From positions 558,001-622,000 of the forward strand of contig OY282431.1 in the NCBI GenBank assembly GCA_958296035.1: a stretch of 64,000 nucleotides of DNA, in the 5' to 3' direction. The notes beneath the pieces were generated by a model. It searched no databases and was not told the DNA's origin. It saw nothing but the letters and a program-made list of their open reading frames with translations. The position numbers and the translations under genes were made by a program. Shown piece by piece: positions 1 to 8,605 of this stretch; the stretch's first letter is position 1; each line of letters starts with the position of its first letter. Source of the DNA: Paracoccaceae bacterium. Its GTDB lineage: Bacteria > Pseudomonadota > Alphaproteobacteria > Rhodobacterales > Rhodobacteraceae.

Positions 1-423
1 GTCCAGCGGACAGATTCGTTCGAGTGCCGGTATGACTTCAATGCCGGACAGACGTAGCGCACACCAATTGTCTGACTGGTCCGTATAGAATCCGGCATTG
101 CGCGATAGACTACGCATGACCTCAACCGATAAGCTGCGTGCGCCCGCAGCAAACCCGCCGCCGTTGGAGCGGTTCTCCGATGCGACGGCAAGCAACTGGT
201 CCGGCGCCATCCAGAACAATTTTACACGCCCGTCACTGGAAACTGTTGATTGTCCCGGCGCCGGCAGATTCAATCCCTCGCTTTCCTGTAACGCCTGTCC
301 CAGTTCGTCCCTTCGGTTCTCCGCAAAGGAAACGGACACAAGCTCCAGACCGGTTACCTCTATGAGTTCGGATGATCCAAATCGCCGCCGCACTCCGCCG
401 AGAAATGCCTCTCTTTGCAGCAT
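1..423 (-). CDS. mgdD: N-methylglutamate dehydrogenase/sarcosine oxidase gamma subunit (partial)
   Basis: The frame is open on the minus strand from an ATG at 423 to the window edge (141 codons), so the C-terminus is missing. I see a GcvT-like, sarcosine-oxidase-gamma pattern: residues such as GRVKLFWMAPDQLLAV and a following SLSVEVMRSLSRNAGFYTDQSDNW stretch (split here only for naming). In the heterotetrameric sarcosine oxidase family the gamma subunit is a small folate-binding-fold protein packed on the alpha subunit. It lies directly after mgdC, 4 bases past its stop; a GTG at 435 would overlap mgdC instead, so the start is uncertain. Last gene of the leftward mgdABCD operon. The call depends mainly on position and on the family-like middle section. 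Confidence 0.78.
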   Translation of the reverse strand, partial: MLQREAFLGGVRRRFGSSELIEVTGLELVSVSFAENRRDELGQALQESEGLNLPAPGQSTVSSDGRVKLFWMAPDQLLAVASENRSNGGGFAAGARSLSVEVMRSLSRNAGFYTDQSDNWCALRLSGIEVIPALERICPLD

Positions 424-427
424 CAGC

Positions 428-3373
428 TCAACCACGCTGGCGCCCTCCGTCCGGATCGTAGAAATGAGGTGAACAAATGGTTACGGAGACCTCGCTCTTA
501 TGTATCGGGTTGACTGCGACAGCAGTCTCGCCGAACCGGTCGTGGCCTCGGTTGATAAATCCCAGTCCGAGATAGCAGCCGAAGGTCGGCGAATAGACAC
601 AGGACGAAATCCAGCCTTCGCTGTTCTCGAGAGTGGGTTCAACTCCCTGGCGTAGCAGGTGGGCACCAGCTCGCAACACATCCTTCTTGTCCCTTGATCG
701 CAAGCCGACAAGTCCGAGGGCATTGTCATCGACCAGGTGCGAGCGGCGGGCCAGTACGCTGCCCTGAAAATCCTTCTTGGTAGAGAGCATGCGGGATGCA
801 CCGAGATTGAGGGCGGTCGTTTGCCCGGTCATTTCGTTGCCCGCAAAGTGACCCTTTTCGACTCTCATCACGCCAAGTGCCTCGGTTCCATAGGGTACGG
901 CTTCGAATTCCTCGCCCGCCTTGATCAGTGTCTCCATCATGCTGTTCCCATATCGGGCCGGCACGGCGATTTCGTAGGCAAGCTCACCGGAAAACGAAAT
1001 TCGAAACAGCCGGGCGGGGAATCCGCCGCAAATGGTAATCTCGGCACAGCCCATGAAGGGAAAGCGCCTGTTGGAAATGTCAGTCTCTGGATCAACGACT
1101 TTCTGCAACAGACGGCGTGAATTTGGGCCGGCAACCGAAAACTGTGCCCAGCCATCGGTTGTGGAAATGATGTGAACATCAAGATCCGGATACAGGCATT
1201 GCCGGACAAATTCCATTTGACGGAAGACCAGCCCGGCATTGGCTGTGGTCGTCGTCATGACATAATGATTTTCGCCCAGGCGCGCTGTCGTTCCGTCGTC
1301 ATAGGCAATGCCATCTTCGCGCAACATCAGACCGTAACGGACTTTGCCGACGGCCAGTTTCGAAAAACCATTTGTATAGACATGGTTGAGCAGAGTTGTG
1401 GAACCGGCACCCTGGATATCGATTTTGCCCAAGGTTGTGACATCGCACACGCCGACCGAATTACGGGTAGCCTTAACCTCCCGATCAACACTTTGCCGCC
1501 AATGCGATTCACCTGGCCTTGCATACCATTGAGCCCGCAACCAGGCTCCGACTTCAACAAATACAGCGCCATGTTCCTTTGCCCAGCGATGGCTAGGAGT
1601 CTTTCGCACCGGGCGAAAAGCGGGCCCGCGTGAACGTCCGGCAAAGGCACCAATTGCTACCGGTGTATAAGGTGGGCGATAAACCGTTGTCCCCGTATCG
1701 GGAATGGATTTACCCGAAAGATCTGCCATGATGGCGATCGCTGGTATATTGCCCGCCTTGCCTTGGTCGGTGGCCATACCCAGCGTCGTATAACGCTTGA
1801 GATGTTCGACCGCCTGCATTCCTTCGGCATGCGACTGTTCGATATCCTTGGTGGTAACGTCATTCTGGAAATCGACCCAGGCACGCCGCCTTGACTTGAT
1901 ATGCCAAAGTGGTTCAATCCGATATGGCGTGTCGGCGGCCTCCTCCAATTGCAAGTCGACCTCGCCCAGGTCAAGCTCGTCAAGCACTGTTGACGCGACA
2001 ACTGCTGCATCCTTCAGAATTTCGCCGAGGTGAAACACGCCTGCGGCAGCTCCAGCGACCGCCATCCCGGCCGGCAGCGAGTCTCCGGGCACAAAGGTGG
2101 CGAGTTCGGCGTTCCACTGTGGTTTGGACCGGTGATGACAGGTCAGTTGCAAGTTTGGATTCCAGCCGCCGGATACCGCCAGGCAATCGACAGGCAGGCG
2201 TTCGCCGTCTTCAAGCCTGATTGAGGAGAGAGCCTTGCGTCCGTAGGTATTCACGATACGCCCCTGGCGAATTATCCTGGCATCGACGTTTGGTGCCGCG
2301 TCGGTTTCTGCCCGGGTATCAATGACCGCAGCCACCCTGATGCCGCGACGCTCGAGGTCGGCTGCCGTCCGCCAGCCGGAGTTATTGCAGGTAAACACCG
2401 CTACATTTTGACCACAGGCAACACCGTATCTGTTGCAGTAGGTCCGGACTGCACTCGCCAGCATGATTCCAGGACGGTCGTTGTTGGCAAATGCCATCGA
2501 TCTTTCTGTAGCACCGGCGCAAATGACCGAGCGGCGCGAGTAAATTCGCCACAGTACCTGTCTTGGCAAGCGTTTGGATGAAGCAAGGTGATCGGTCTTG
2601 CGCTCGACTGCACCGAATATGCCATGATCGTAGCAACCATATACGGTGGTTCTGGGCATGAGGCGGACATTGTCCATCAAGGCCAACTCAAGAGCTGCCT
2701 GGTGCGCCCAGGCAGCACCCGACTGATCACCTATGCTGTTGCTCTCGCAGTTCAGGCGTCCGCCCAGACGATAATCCTCATCGGCCAGAATGACCCGTGC
2801 GCCTGCCCGGCCGGCAACTAGTGCGACGACCAGACCTGCCGGTCCTCCGCCGACTACGAGCAAGTCACAGTGGAGAAAGCCCTTGTCATAGCAATCCGGG
2901 TCGGGCAGAGCTGACAGGCTTCCCAAACCGGCGGTGGAACGTATGAGAGGCTCGTAGACCCTTTCCCAGAACTTCTGTGGCCACATGAATGTCTTGTAAT
3001 AGAAGCCTGCCGAGAGGAACGGAGACAGGAGATCATTGACGGCATTGAGATCATTGTTCAGTGACAGGCGAAAGTTCTGGCTGTAGGCTTCAAGCCCGTC
3101 AAAAAGTTCGACCACTGTTGCCCTGGTATTTGGTTCCCTGTGGGCGCCACTGCGCAATTCAACGAGTGCATTTGGCTCATCCGAACCGTCCGAAAGAATG
3201 CCCCGTGGCCGATGATACTTGAAAGACCGGGCGACCAGGCGTCGACCGTTTGCCAGCAGCGCAGACGCTAGTGTGTCGCCGTGCAACCCTTGCATGGACT
3301 TGCCGTCAAAGGAGAAACTGACGATCCGGCCTGGATCGACCAGGCCACCGCCTATACGAAACTGCCTGCTCAA
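428..3373 (-). CDS. mgdC: N-methylglutamate dehydrogenase alpha subunit (SoxA-like)
   Basis: 981 residues, the usual length of heterotetrameric sarcosine oxidase alpha subunits. Residues about 18-75 form the small ferredoxin-like N-terminal domain (HGDTLASALLANG, FKYHRPRGIL). A dinucleotide-binding motif VGGGPAG lies at about 174-180, and the C-terminal third from about residue 600 is a GcvT-type aminomethyltransferase domain. In the complex this subunit binds NAD and the folate acceptor, so the methyl group oxidised on the beta subunit leaves as a C1 unit. The start is a TTG whose last bases overlap the stop of mgdB (TTGA), and no ATG lies near the expected N-terminus. Assignment as NMG dehydrogenase rather than sarcosine oxidase rests on the divergent mgsABC-gmaS genes next door. 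Confidence 0.9.
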   Translation of the reverse strand: MSRQFRIGGGLVDPGRIVSFSFDGKSMQGLHGDTLASALLANGRRLVARSFKYHRPRGILSDGSDEPNALVELRSGAHREPNTRATVVELFDGLEAYSQNFRLSLNNDLNAVNDLLSPFLSAGFYYKTFMWPQKFWERVYEPLIRSTAGLGSLSALPDPDCYDKGFLHCDLLVVGGGPAGLVVALVAGRAGARVILADEDYRLGGRLNCESNSIGDQSGAAWAHQAALELALMDNVRLMPRTTVYGCYDHGIFGAVERKTDHLASSKRLPRQVLWRIYSRRSVICAGATERSMAFANNDRPGIMLASAVRTYCNRYGVACGQNVAVFTCNNSGWRTAADLERRGIRVAAVIDTRAETDAAPNVDARIIRQGRIVNTYGRKALSSIRLEDGERLPVDCLAVSGGWNPNLQLTCHHRSKPQWNAELATFVPGDSLPAGMAVAGAAAGVFHLGEILKDAAVVASTVLDELDLGEVDLQLEEAADTPYRIEPLWHIKSRRRAWVDFQNDVTTKDIEQSHAEGMQAVEHLKRYTTLGMATDQGKAGNIPAIAIMADLSGKSIPDTGTTVYRPPYTPVAIGAFAGRSRGPAFRPVRKTPSHRWAKEHGAVFVEVGAWLRAQWYARPGESHWRQSVDREVKATRNSVGVCDVTTLGKIDIQGAGSTTLLNHVYTNGFSKLAVGKVRYGLMLREDGIAYDDGTTARLGENHYVMTTTTANAGLVFRQMEFVRQCLYPDLDVHIISTTDGWAQFSVAGPNSRRLLQKVVDPETDISNRRFPFMGCAEITICGGFPARLFRISFSGELAYEIAVPARYGNSMMETLIKAGEEFEAVPYGTEALGVMRVEKGHFAGNEMTGQTTALNLGASRMLSTKKDFQGSVLARRSHLVDDNALGLVGLRSRDKKDVLRAGAHLLRQGVEPTLENSEGWISSCVYSPTFGCYLGLGFINRGHDRFGETAVAVNPIHKSEVSVTICSPHFYDPDGGRQRG

Positions 3374-3657
3374 TTGGATACCTGCTGGCGACGTGCGACT
3401 TCACGTGCCAGTTCCACGCAGAGAATTGCATGTGTTGTGGTGTCACGGGTAACCACGAGCCACGATCGGTCTCCCTGTTCGTGGTACCATAGCTCTCGAA
3501 GCTCGCCAGCCGGGTTTTCGCGCAGGTACTGGTACTCGTAGAACTTCCCCATAGCCTCCGGGTCCTGCCAATGCGGTCGGTCTAGCAAACTGGCATCGCC
3601 AAGATAGACAAACTCGGCGGCGTCTCTTGGCCCCAGGAGTGGATGGTCGATGATCAT
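3370..3657 (-). CDS. mgdB: N-methylglutamate dehydrogenase delta subunit (SoxD-like, cysteine-poor)
   Basis: 95 residues, the normal size for a sarcosine oxidase delta subunit. The family framework is clear: a start ending in GPRDAAEFVYLGDA, then YEYQYLRENPAG, LWYHEQGDRSWLVVTRDTTTH. In characterised SoxD proteins a structural zinc is held by an N-terminal CPxCGPR motif and by a Cys after HxxG. Here the N-terminal positions read DHPLLGPR and the later one HEQGDR, so none of those cysteines is present. The ATG at 3657 gives the normal length; an upstream open extension overlaps mgdA and was rejected. It lies 13 bases after mgdA and overlaps mgdC by 4 bases, in the same operon. Confidence 0.88.
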   Translation of the reverse strand: MIIDHPLLGPRDAAEFVYLGDASLLDRPHWQDPEAMGKFYEYQYLRENPAGELRELWYHEQGDRSWLVVTRDTTTHAILCVELAREVARRQQVSN

Positions 3658-3670
3658 CAGTCGTCCTCGT

Positions 3671-4918
3671 TCAATGCAAGTTGGGCTGGGCTCCAGCCCC
3701 CTTTTCGTCAATAAGATGGCCACGTTGAAAGCGGTCCAGCCGAAAGTCGGCAGCATGTTCATGAGGTGTGCCGGTCGCCACCAGGTGGGCAGTACAGTAA
3801 CCTGAGGCCGGTGTTGCCTTAAACCCTCCATAGCACCAGCCACCATTGAAATAGAGGTTTTTGATCGGCGTTTGGTCAATGATCGGCGAGCCATCCATCG
3901 ACATGTCCATGACCCCACCCCACATCCGAAGCATGCGGGCCCGTCCCATCATCGGCATGATCGCCATGGCACCCTCGCAGACATCCTCAAGAGCTGGCAG
4001 ATTTCCACGCTGGGCATAGGAATTGTAACCGTCGAGACCGCCACCGAAGACGAGACCACCCTTGTCAGACTGACTGATATAGAAATGTCCGGCACCGAAA
4101 GTGACAACGCCAGGAAGGCAGGGTTTCAGACCCTCAGTCACAAATGCCTGCAACACATGCGACTCGATTGGTAGTTTGAGGCCCGCCAGTTTCATGACAC
4201 GGCTGGATGACCCGGCAACACATACAGCTACTTTCCCGGCGGCAATCCGCCCGCGCGTAGTCTCCACGCCGACACAACGACCTTGCTCGATCACAAGGCC
4301 CGTGACTTCGCAATTCTGTATGAGATCGACACCAAGTTTGCTGGCAGCACGTGCATAACCCCAGCTGACGGCATCGTGCCGAACAGTACCGCCCCGAGGT
4401 TGCCACAGTCCGCCCCGAATTGGAAAGCGGGCGTTGTCAAAATCGAGATATGGACACATCTTGCGCAGGCGACCCTCGTCCAGAAGCACTGCATCGGCGC
4501 CCGACAGCAGCATGGCATTGCCGCGCCTGACAGAGGCATCGCGCTGGGCATCGGAATGGAACAGGTTGATGATGCCGCGCTGGGAAACCATGGCATTGAA
4601 ATTGAGCTTCTGTTCGAACTGTTCCCAAAGTTGCAAGGACAGTTCATAGAAGGGCTGGTTCTCGGGAAGCAAATAGTTCGAGCGGATAATCGTTGTATTG
4701 CGCCCTGTATTTCCGGATCCCAGCCAGCCTTTTTCCAGTACCGCAACATTGCGAACATCGTGATTGGCTGCCAGATAGTAGCCGGCCGCCATGCCGTGCC
4801 CCGCGCCGATAACAATGACATCATAAGAGGTCTTGGGTTCGGGGTCGCGCCAGATCCTTTCCCAGCCGCGGTTGCCGGAAAGTCCCTGGGAGAGGATCCT
4901 GAGGGCAGAGTATCGCAT
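3671..4918 (-). CDS. mgdA: N-methylglutamate dehydrogenase beta subunit (SoxB-like flavoprotein)
   Basis: 415 residues, matching SoxB length. The N-terminus starts MRYSALRI as in sarcosine oxidase beta subunits. The FAD-binding Rossmann motif is VIVIGAGHGMAAGYYLA (about 34-50). The segment RGGTVRHDAVSWGYARAA contains His181, which corresponds to the histidine that carries covalent FMN in SoxB. This subunit performs the amine oxidation; electrons pass between FAD and FMN and imine hydrolysis gives the C1 product. First gene of a tight leftward operon (mgdA-mgdB-mgdC-mgdD). It diverges from the AraC-type regulator at 5000, and the 81-base gap contains a palindrome that may be an operator. Sarcosine rather than N-methylglutamate as substrate cannot be excluded from sequence alone. 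Confidence 0.9.
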   Translation of the reverse strand: MRYSALRILSQGLSGNRGWERIWRDPEPKTSYDVIVIGAGHGMAAGYYLAANHDVRNVAVLEKGWLGSGNTGRNTTIIRSNYLLPENQPFYELSLQLWEQFEQKLNFNAMVSQRGIINLFHSDAQRDASVRRGNAMLLSGADAVLLDEGRLRKMCPYLDFDNARFPIRGGLWQPRGGTVRHDAVSWGYARAASKLGVDLIQNCEVTGLVIEQGRCVGVETTRGRIAAGKVAVCVAGSSSRVMKLAGLKLPIESHVLQAFVTEGLKPCLPGVVTFGAGHFYISQSDKGGLVFGGGLDGYNSYAQRGNLPALEDVCEGAMAIMPMMGRARMLRMWGGVMDMSMDGSPIIDQTPIKNLYFNGGWCYGGFKATPASGYCTAHLVATGTPHEHAADFRLDRFQRGHLIDEKGAGAQPNLH

Positions 4919-4942
4919 AGAATAACCCGAGCAACATGCAGT

Positions 4943-4970
4943 GCACTACATTTGTCGATACAATGTGTGC
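4943..4970. promoter_or_regulatory. imperfect palindrome between mgdA and its regulator
   Basis: The two arms read GCACTACATTTGT and ACAATGTGTGC around a 4-base centre CGAT, an inverted repeat with one inserted base in the left arm. It sits in the only 81 bases separating the divergent mgd operon and the GbdR/GlxA-type regulator gene. That position suits an operator for the regulator controlling both directions. No promoter boxes were assigned with certainty. Confidence 0.45.
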
Positions 4971-4999
4971 CTCAAGCTGTCTGGGTGTGCTATACAAAA

Positions 5000-5986
5000 A
5001 TGGCTTTGAATTATTACCAAATAGACATCCATTCTGACAAGTTCCGGCCAGTGCATGTTGCATTGTTGCTCGTTCGCGGCTTTCCGCTCATGTCCTATGC
5101 AAGCCTGGTTGAGCCGCTCAGGGCTGCAAATCTCATCAGCGGAAGGCAATGCTTCAAGCTCACCCGGCACGCTGTTGAGGGCGGCTTGATTTCCTCGTCC
5201 TCGGGTGATGTTGTGCGATGCCGTCTATTGCCACACCATGAACCCGACCCTGACTTCCTCTTTGTTGTCGCCGGTGGCAATCCCCACAGGATAGATGATC
5301 CCGAAATCTATTTATGGCTGCGCAGATTGGCTCGCCACAAGGTGACAATCTGTGGCATTTCCGGGGGTCCGGTAGTCCTGGCTCAGGCCGGCATAATGTC
5401 GGGATATCGTATGACTGTGCACTGGGATCATGCGCCAGTCTTGCAGGAGAGAATGACCGACCTGTACCTGGAACGCAGCCTGTTTGTTGTCGACCGTGAC
5501 CGCATTACCTGCGCCGGCGGGATAGCCTCGCTTGACCTCATGCACACGCTAATTGTCAGGCACTACGGAACCGGGCTTGCCAACCAGGTTTCCGACTGGT
5601 TTCTGCACACGGAAATCCGACAACCGGAAGGAACCCAGCGCGCAGGACTTGTCGAACGCTATGGCACGACGCGACGGCCACTGATCGAGGCGCTTGCGCA
5701 GATGGAGAACCACATTGCTGATCCTCTGACGCTTGGACAGATTGCCGAACTGTCGGGGATTGGGGAGCGGCATCTCAATCGTCTTTTTCGCATTGAATTG
5801 GGATGTTCGACAATGGCGCGTTATCGGACCATGCGGCTAGATCATGCGCGAAAGCTGCTGCTTGGCACGACGCTGTCGATCACAGAAATAGCTCTGGCAA
5901 CCGGCTATTCGGGTCCCTCGCACTTTGCCTCCAGATTTCGAAGTGAATTCGGCGTGTCTCCCTCCCGCCTGCGCAACGAAAGGTAA
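5000..5986 (+). CDS. GlxA/GbdR-type AraC-family transcriptional regulator
   Basis: 328 residues. The N-terminal half is a DJ-1/PfpI-like class I amidotransferase fold: HVALLLVRGFPLMSYASLVEPLRAAN at the start, then the elbow GISGGPVVLAQAGIMSGYRMTVHW and TCAGGIASLDLM. The usual nucleophile elbow has no Cys here, as in sensor members of the family. The C-terminal 100 residues are a double AraC helix-turn-helix (LTLGQIAELSGIGERHLNRLF, then ITEIALATGYSGPSHFASRFRSEFG). Relatives control glycine betaine, carnitine and glx genes. The ATG at 5000 was chosen because the open frame upstream overlaps mgdA and looks like a shadow. It sits between mgdABCD and mgsABC-gmaS, so it probably activates the methylamine genes; a methylated amine or N-methylglutamate is a reasonable effector. 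Confidence 0.88.
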   Translation: MALNYYQIDIHSDKFRPVHVALLLVRGFPLMSYASLVEPLRAANLISGRQCFKLTRHAVEGGLISSSSGDVVRCRLLPHHEPDPDFLFVVAGGNPHRIDDPEIYLWLRRLARHKVTICGISGGPVVLAQAGIMSGYRMTVHWDHAPVLQERMTDLYLERSLFVVDRDRITCAGGIASLDLMHTLIVRHYGTGLANQVSDWFLHTEIRQPEGTQRAGLVERYGTTRRPLIEALAQMENHIADPLTLGQIAELSGIGERHLNRLFRIELGCSTMARYRTMRLDHARKLLLGTTLSITEIALATGYSGPSHFASRFRSEFGVSPSRLRNER

Positions 5987-6991
5987 GCCATGGCCAACAG
6001 GCCGAACCTGCCAGTTTGGACTGAATGCGACGCATTTCCCCAACTCTCGCACAACCGATAATGCTGGGTGGAAAGGGTGTCTTTCCGCCTCCCTGGCTAT
6101 TGTGGTCAAATCCATAGGGGGGTGCAGAAGAGAGTTGCGGCAGATGTGTTGAGTGTATCACGTCAATCCGGGGGGAAGGTTTGCGTCAATCAAGATGACA
6201 ATATCTGACGCCACGGCATCTGTTGTTTTGTGATTCATGCGCCCTGTTGCTGAAATGGGTGACTGATTCTCCCGGTTTGGCGACCTAGATTCGGAACTGA
6301 CACATTCAGGCACGCCCAGGGTTCGGCAAGAAATTAGGATTCAGACATTCTCTGTCTGAAGGGCAGGGCTTACCTGTCTTGGGTGCAGAACATCTGGGCC
6401 AAACCTTTCGATTTGCGCCATTTGTTCACGGTGCAGATGCGATCTTTTCACGCCGCATCTCAACCTACGAGCTCAGTAGCGGGACGGTACTCAATTCCAG
6501 ATGGCCCAATTGGTCTTGCTTGTATCCCTAGAGCCTGATTGGCTGGTTAGAGGCGATTGACTATGCCGTAAATTACAGCGCGCTGGTTGAGGCCCGCTAA
6601 CAGCGAGGGCGCACGATCAGCTAAGGAAAACGCCTGTCGCCGATTCAGGTCACTCCGCTTGATGTTGCTGCAGCATGCGCTTCTGGTATTTGAGCCCTGC
6701 TGTTCATCGTCACCGGCTCCCGCTATGCTGGAGATTGGCTTGCCAATTTCGTCGCCTTGTTCCAGCATAGAGGATTGCTGGAACACTTGACTGACTTCCG
6801 CATGAGAAAGAGGTCAATGCAACTGCCCTGGATCGTGAGATTTCTTTCTGGAAAATGAACGAGAAAACCTTTTCGCAAGACCTACCCGGCACTGATGTCG
6901 ACCGGGCAGGGCCGGCGAATTTCCAACCGGCGGATTGACATTTAGCGAGACTAATCGAATATTCATCAGGTTAACTTAGGGGGCTTTGGTG
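5987..6991. other. gene-free stretch before mgsA
   Basis: About 1 kb with no convincing gene. Only short overlapping open frames occur. A stretch near 6735-6845 reads in the plus frame like decayed coding sequence (NFVALFQHRGLLEHLTDF, then MQLPWIVRFLSGK), but I could not identify a parent family. The far end (about 6930-6991) should hold the mgsABC promoter: it is A/T-rich and ends in a purine-rich ribosome binding site (taggggg). Confidence 0.4.
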
Positions 6992-7891
6992 ATGTGTGGA
7001 ATTGTCGGGCTGTTTCTCAAGAACGACCAACTTCAAAGAGATCTTGGTGCAATGTTTGCGCCCATGCTGATTGAGATGTCAGACCGGGGACCTGACAGTG
7101 CTGGAATTGCGATCTATCGCGACAGCAGCCATGACGCCAACAAGATAACGGTGGCGACAACGCTGAAAGACGTTGATTGGGATGAAATCTGCGATCAGAT
7201 GTATCGCTCCACTGGCCATCAAGTCAGATCAATGCCAAACAGTTCACACGTGGTCCTAATGACCGATGCCTGTCCCGACGCCATTGCCGATTGCGTCGCT
7301 GAACATGACCCGAATGCACAGGTCATGAGTGTGGGTCGAATGATGGAGATCTACAAGGAGGTTGGGGCTCCTGCAGAAATCGTCGAACGGTTCGGTATTG
7401 CCCACATGAAAGGAAGCCATGCCATCGGCCACACCCGCATGGCAACCGAAAGTGCTGTCACAACCGCGGGCTCTCATCCGTTTTCAACCGGCAGGGACAT
7501 GTGCCTGGTGCACAACGGCTCTCTCTCCAATCACAATCGGTTGCGTGACAAGTTGATTCGTCACTGCGGTGTCCGCTTCAGGACAGAGAACGATACTGAA
7601 GTGGCGGCAAATTACCTGTCCCATAGCATGCACGAGGGATACTCTCTTCACGACGCACTGGAAAACAGCATCGCAGACCTCGACGGATTCTACACCTTCG
7701 TAGCAGGCACCTCTTACGGATTTGCTGCATTGAGGGACCCGATTGCCTGTAAGCCGGCTGTATTGGCAGAAACAGAAGACTATGTTGCCTTTGGTTCGGA
7801 ATACCGTGCGCTGGCAGGTTTGCCCGACATTGAAGCGGCCCGAGTATGGGAACCTGACCCTGCAGTTGTATACAGTTGGAAGATTCAGTGA
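6992..7891 (+). CDS. mgsA: N-methylglutamate synthase subunit A (class II glutamine amidotransferase-like, GlxB)
   Basis: 299 residues. The ATG at 6992 gives MCGIVGLF, placing the N-terminal nucleophile Cys2 of a class II (Ntn) glutaminase domain exactly; TTG and GTG codons just upstream would bury it and were rejected. Further family motifs are MSDRGPDSAGIAIY, HAIGHTRMATES and LVHNGSLSNHNRLR. NMG synthase is built from three proteins matching the three parts of glutamate synthase; this one is the amide-handling part that would release methylamine or ammonia from a glutamine-like donor. It is followed by mgsB with a 4-base overlap. A paralogue of the same family lies at 44490. Confidence 0.88.
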   Translation: MCGIVGLFLKNDQLQRDLGAMFAPMLIEMSDRGPDSAGIAIYRDSSHDANKITVATTLKDVDWDEICDQMYRSTGHQVRSMPNSSHVVLMTDACPDAIADCVAEHDPNAQVMSVGRMMEIYKEVGAPAEIVERFGIAHMKGSHAIGHTRMATESAVTTAGSHPFSTGRDMCLVHNGSLSNHNRLRDKLIRHCGVRFRTENDTEVAANYLSHSMHEGYSLHDALENSIADLDGFYTFVAGTSYGFAALRDPIACKPAVLAETEDYVAFGSEYRALAGLPDIEAARVWEPDPAVVYSWKIQ

Positions 7892-8598
7892 CAACTGCAG
7901 CAGGAGACAACGCCCGGATAGTTGATCTGGCCAAACTGTCCCGACGTGAGGCCAACACTGTGCTTCAGTCGTATAACGGCACCTCCAACAGCACCTTGAT
8001 CAGGGTCTTGAATCCAGCCGGGACACACGCTCTGGCCTGCGGCCTGGATGCTCCATTGGCCGTCGAGATTGATGGTCATACAGGATATTATTGCGCCGGA
8101 ATGAACAAACACGCAAACGTCGCCGTCCTTGGAAACGCAGGACAAGGGGTAGCCGAAAACATGATGTCAGGGCGCGTTCATGTTCACGGAAATGTAAGCC
8201 AGTCTGCGGCAGCTACCGCCCATGGCGGCCTCCTGGTTGTCGAAGGAAATGCTGCCGCAAGATGCGGCATTTCATTGAAAGGGGCTGACATTGTCGTCAA
8301 GGGAAATGTTGGTCACATGAGCATGTTCATGGCCCAGGCCGGTTGCCTGGTCATTCTCGGTGATGCCGATGAGGCACTCGGAGACTCGATCTACGAGGCA
8401 GCTATCTACGTACGTGGCCGGGTCAAGAGTCTCGGCGCCGACTGTGTGGAGAAAGAGATTGCCGACCGGCATTGCGACCAGCTTGCGAGCTTGCTGGAAG
8501 CCTCCGGCTGCTCGGGTATTGATGCAAGTGAATTCAGGCGCTTCGGCTCAGCCAGGGAACTGTACAATTTCAAGCAGGAAAACATCGGAGTGTACTGA
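7888..8598 (+). CDS. mgsB: N-methylglutamate synthase subunit B (GXGXG / GlxC)
   Basis: 236 residues, GltB C-terminal (GXGXG) beta-helix type. Repeats about 20 residues apart are visible: VAVLGNAGQGVAENMMSG, GNVSQSAAATAHGGLLVVEG, GNVGHMSMFMAQAGCLVILG. In glutamate synthases this helix is structural, joining the glutaminase and FMN domains. The GTG at 7888 overlaps the mgsA stop in a GTGA junction; a TTG four codons earlier is possible but less typical. It is shorter than the paralogue at 45413, which carries about 50 extra N-terminal residues. Confidence 0.86.
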   Translation: MTTAAGDNARIVDLAKLSRREANTVLQSYNGTSNSTLIRVLNPAGTHALACGLDAPLAVEIDGHTGYYCAGMNKHANVAVLGNAGQGVAENMMSGRVHVHGNVSQSAAATAHGGLLVVEGNAAARCGISLKGADIVVKGNVGHMSMFMAQAGCLVILGDADEALGDSIYEAAIYVRGRVKSLGADCVEKEIADRHCDQLASLLEASGCSGIDASEFRRFGSARELYNFKQENIGVY

Positions 8599-8605
8599 AA
8601 AGGCA

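Noticed and set aside
4283-4999. 240-codon upstream extension of the AraC-type regulator frame
   Set aside because: It lies fully opposite the mgdA coding sequence and lacks the family N-terminus; the ATG at 5000 gives the normal length.
6986-6991. TTG and GTG start codons just before mgsA
   Set aside because: The catalytic Cys must be residue 2 after Met removal, which fixes the ATG at 6992.
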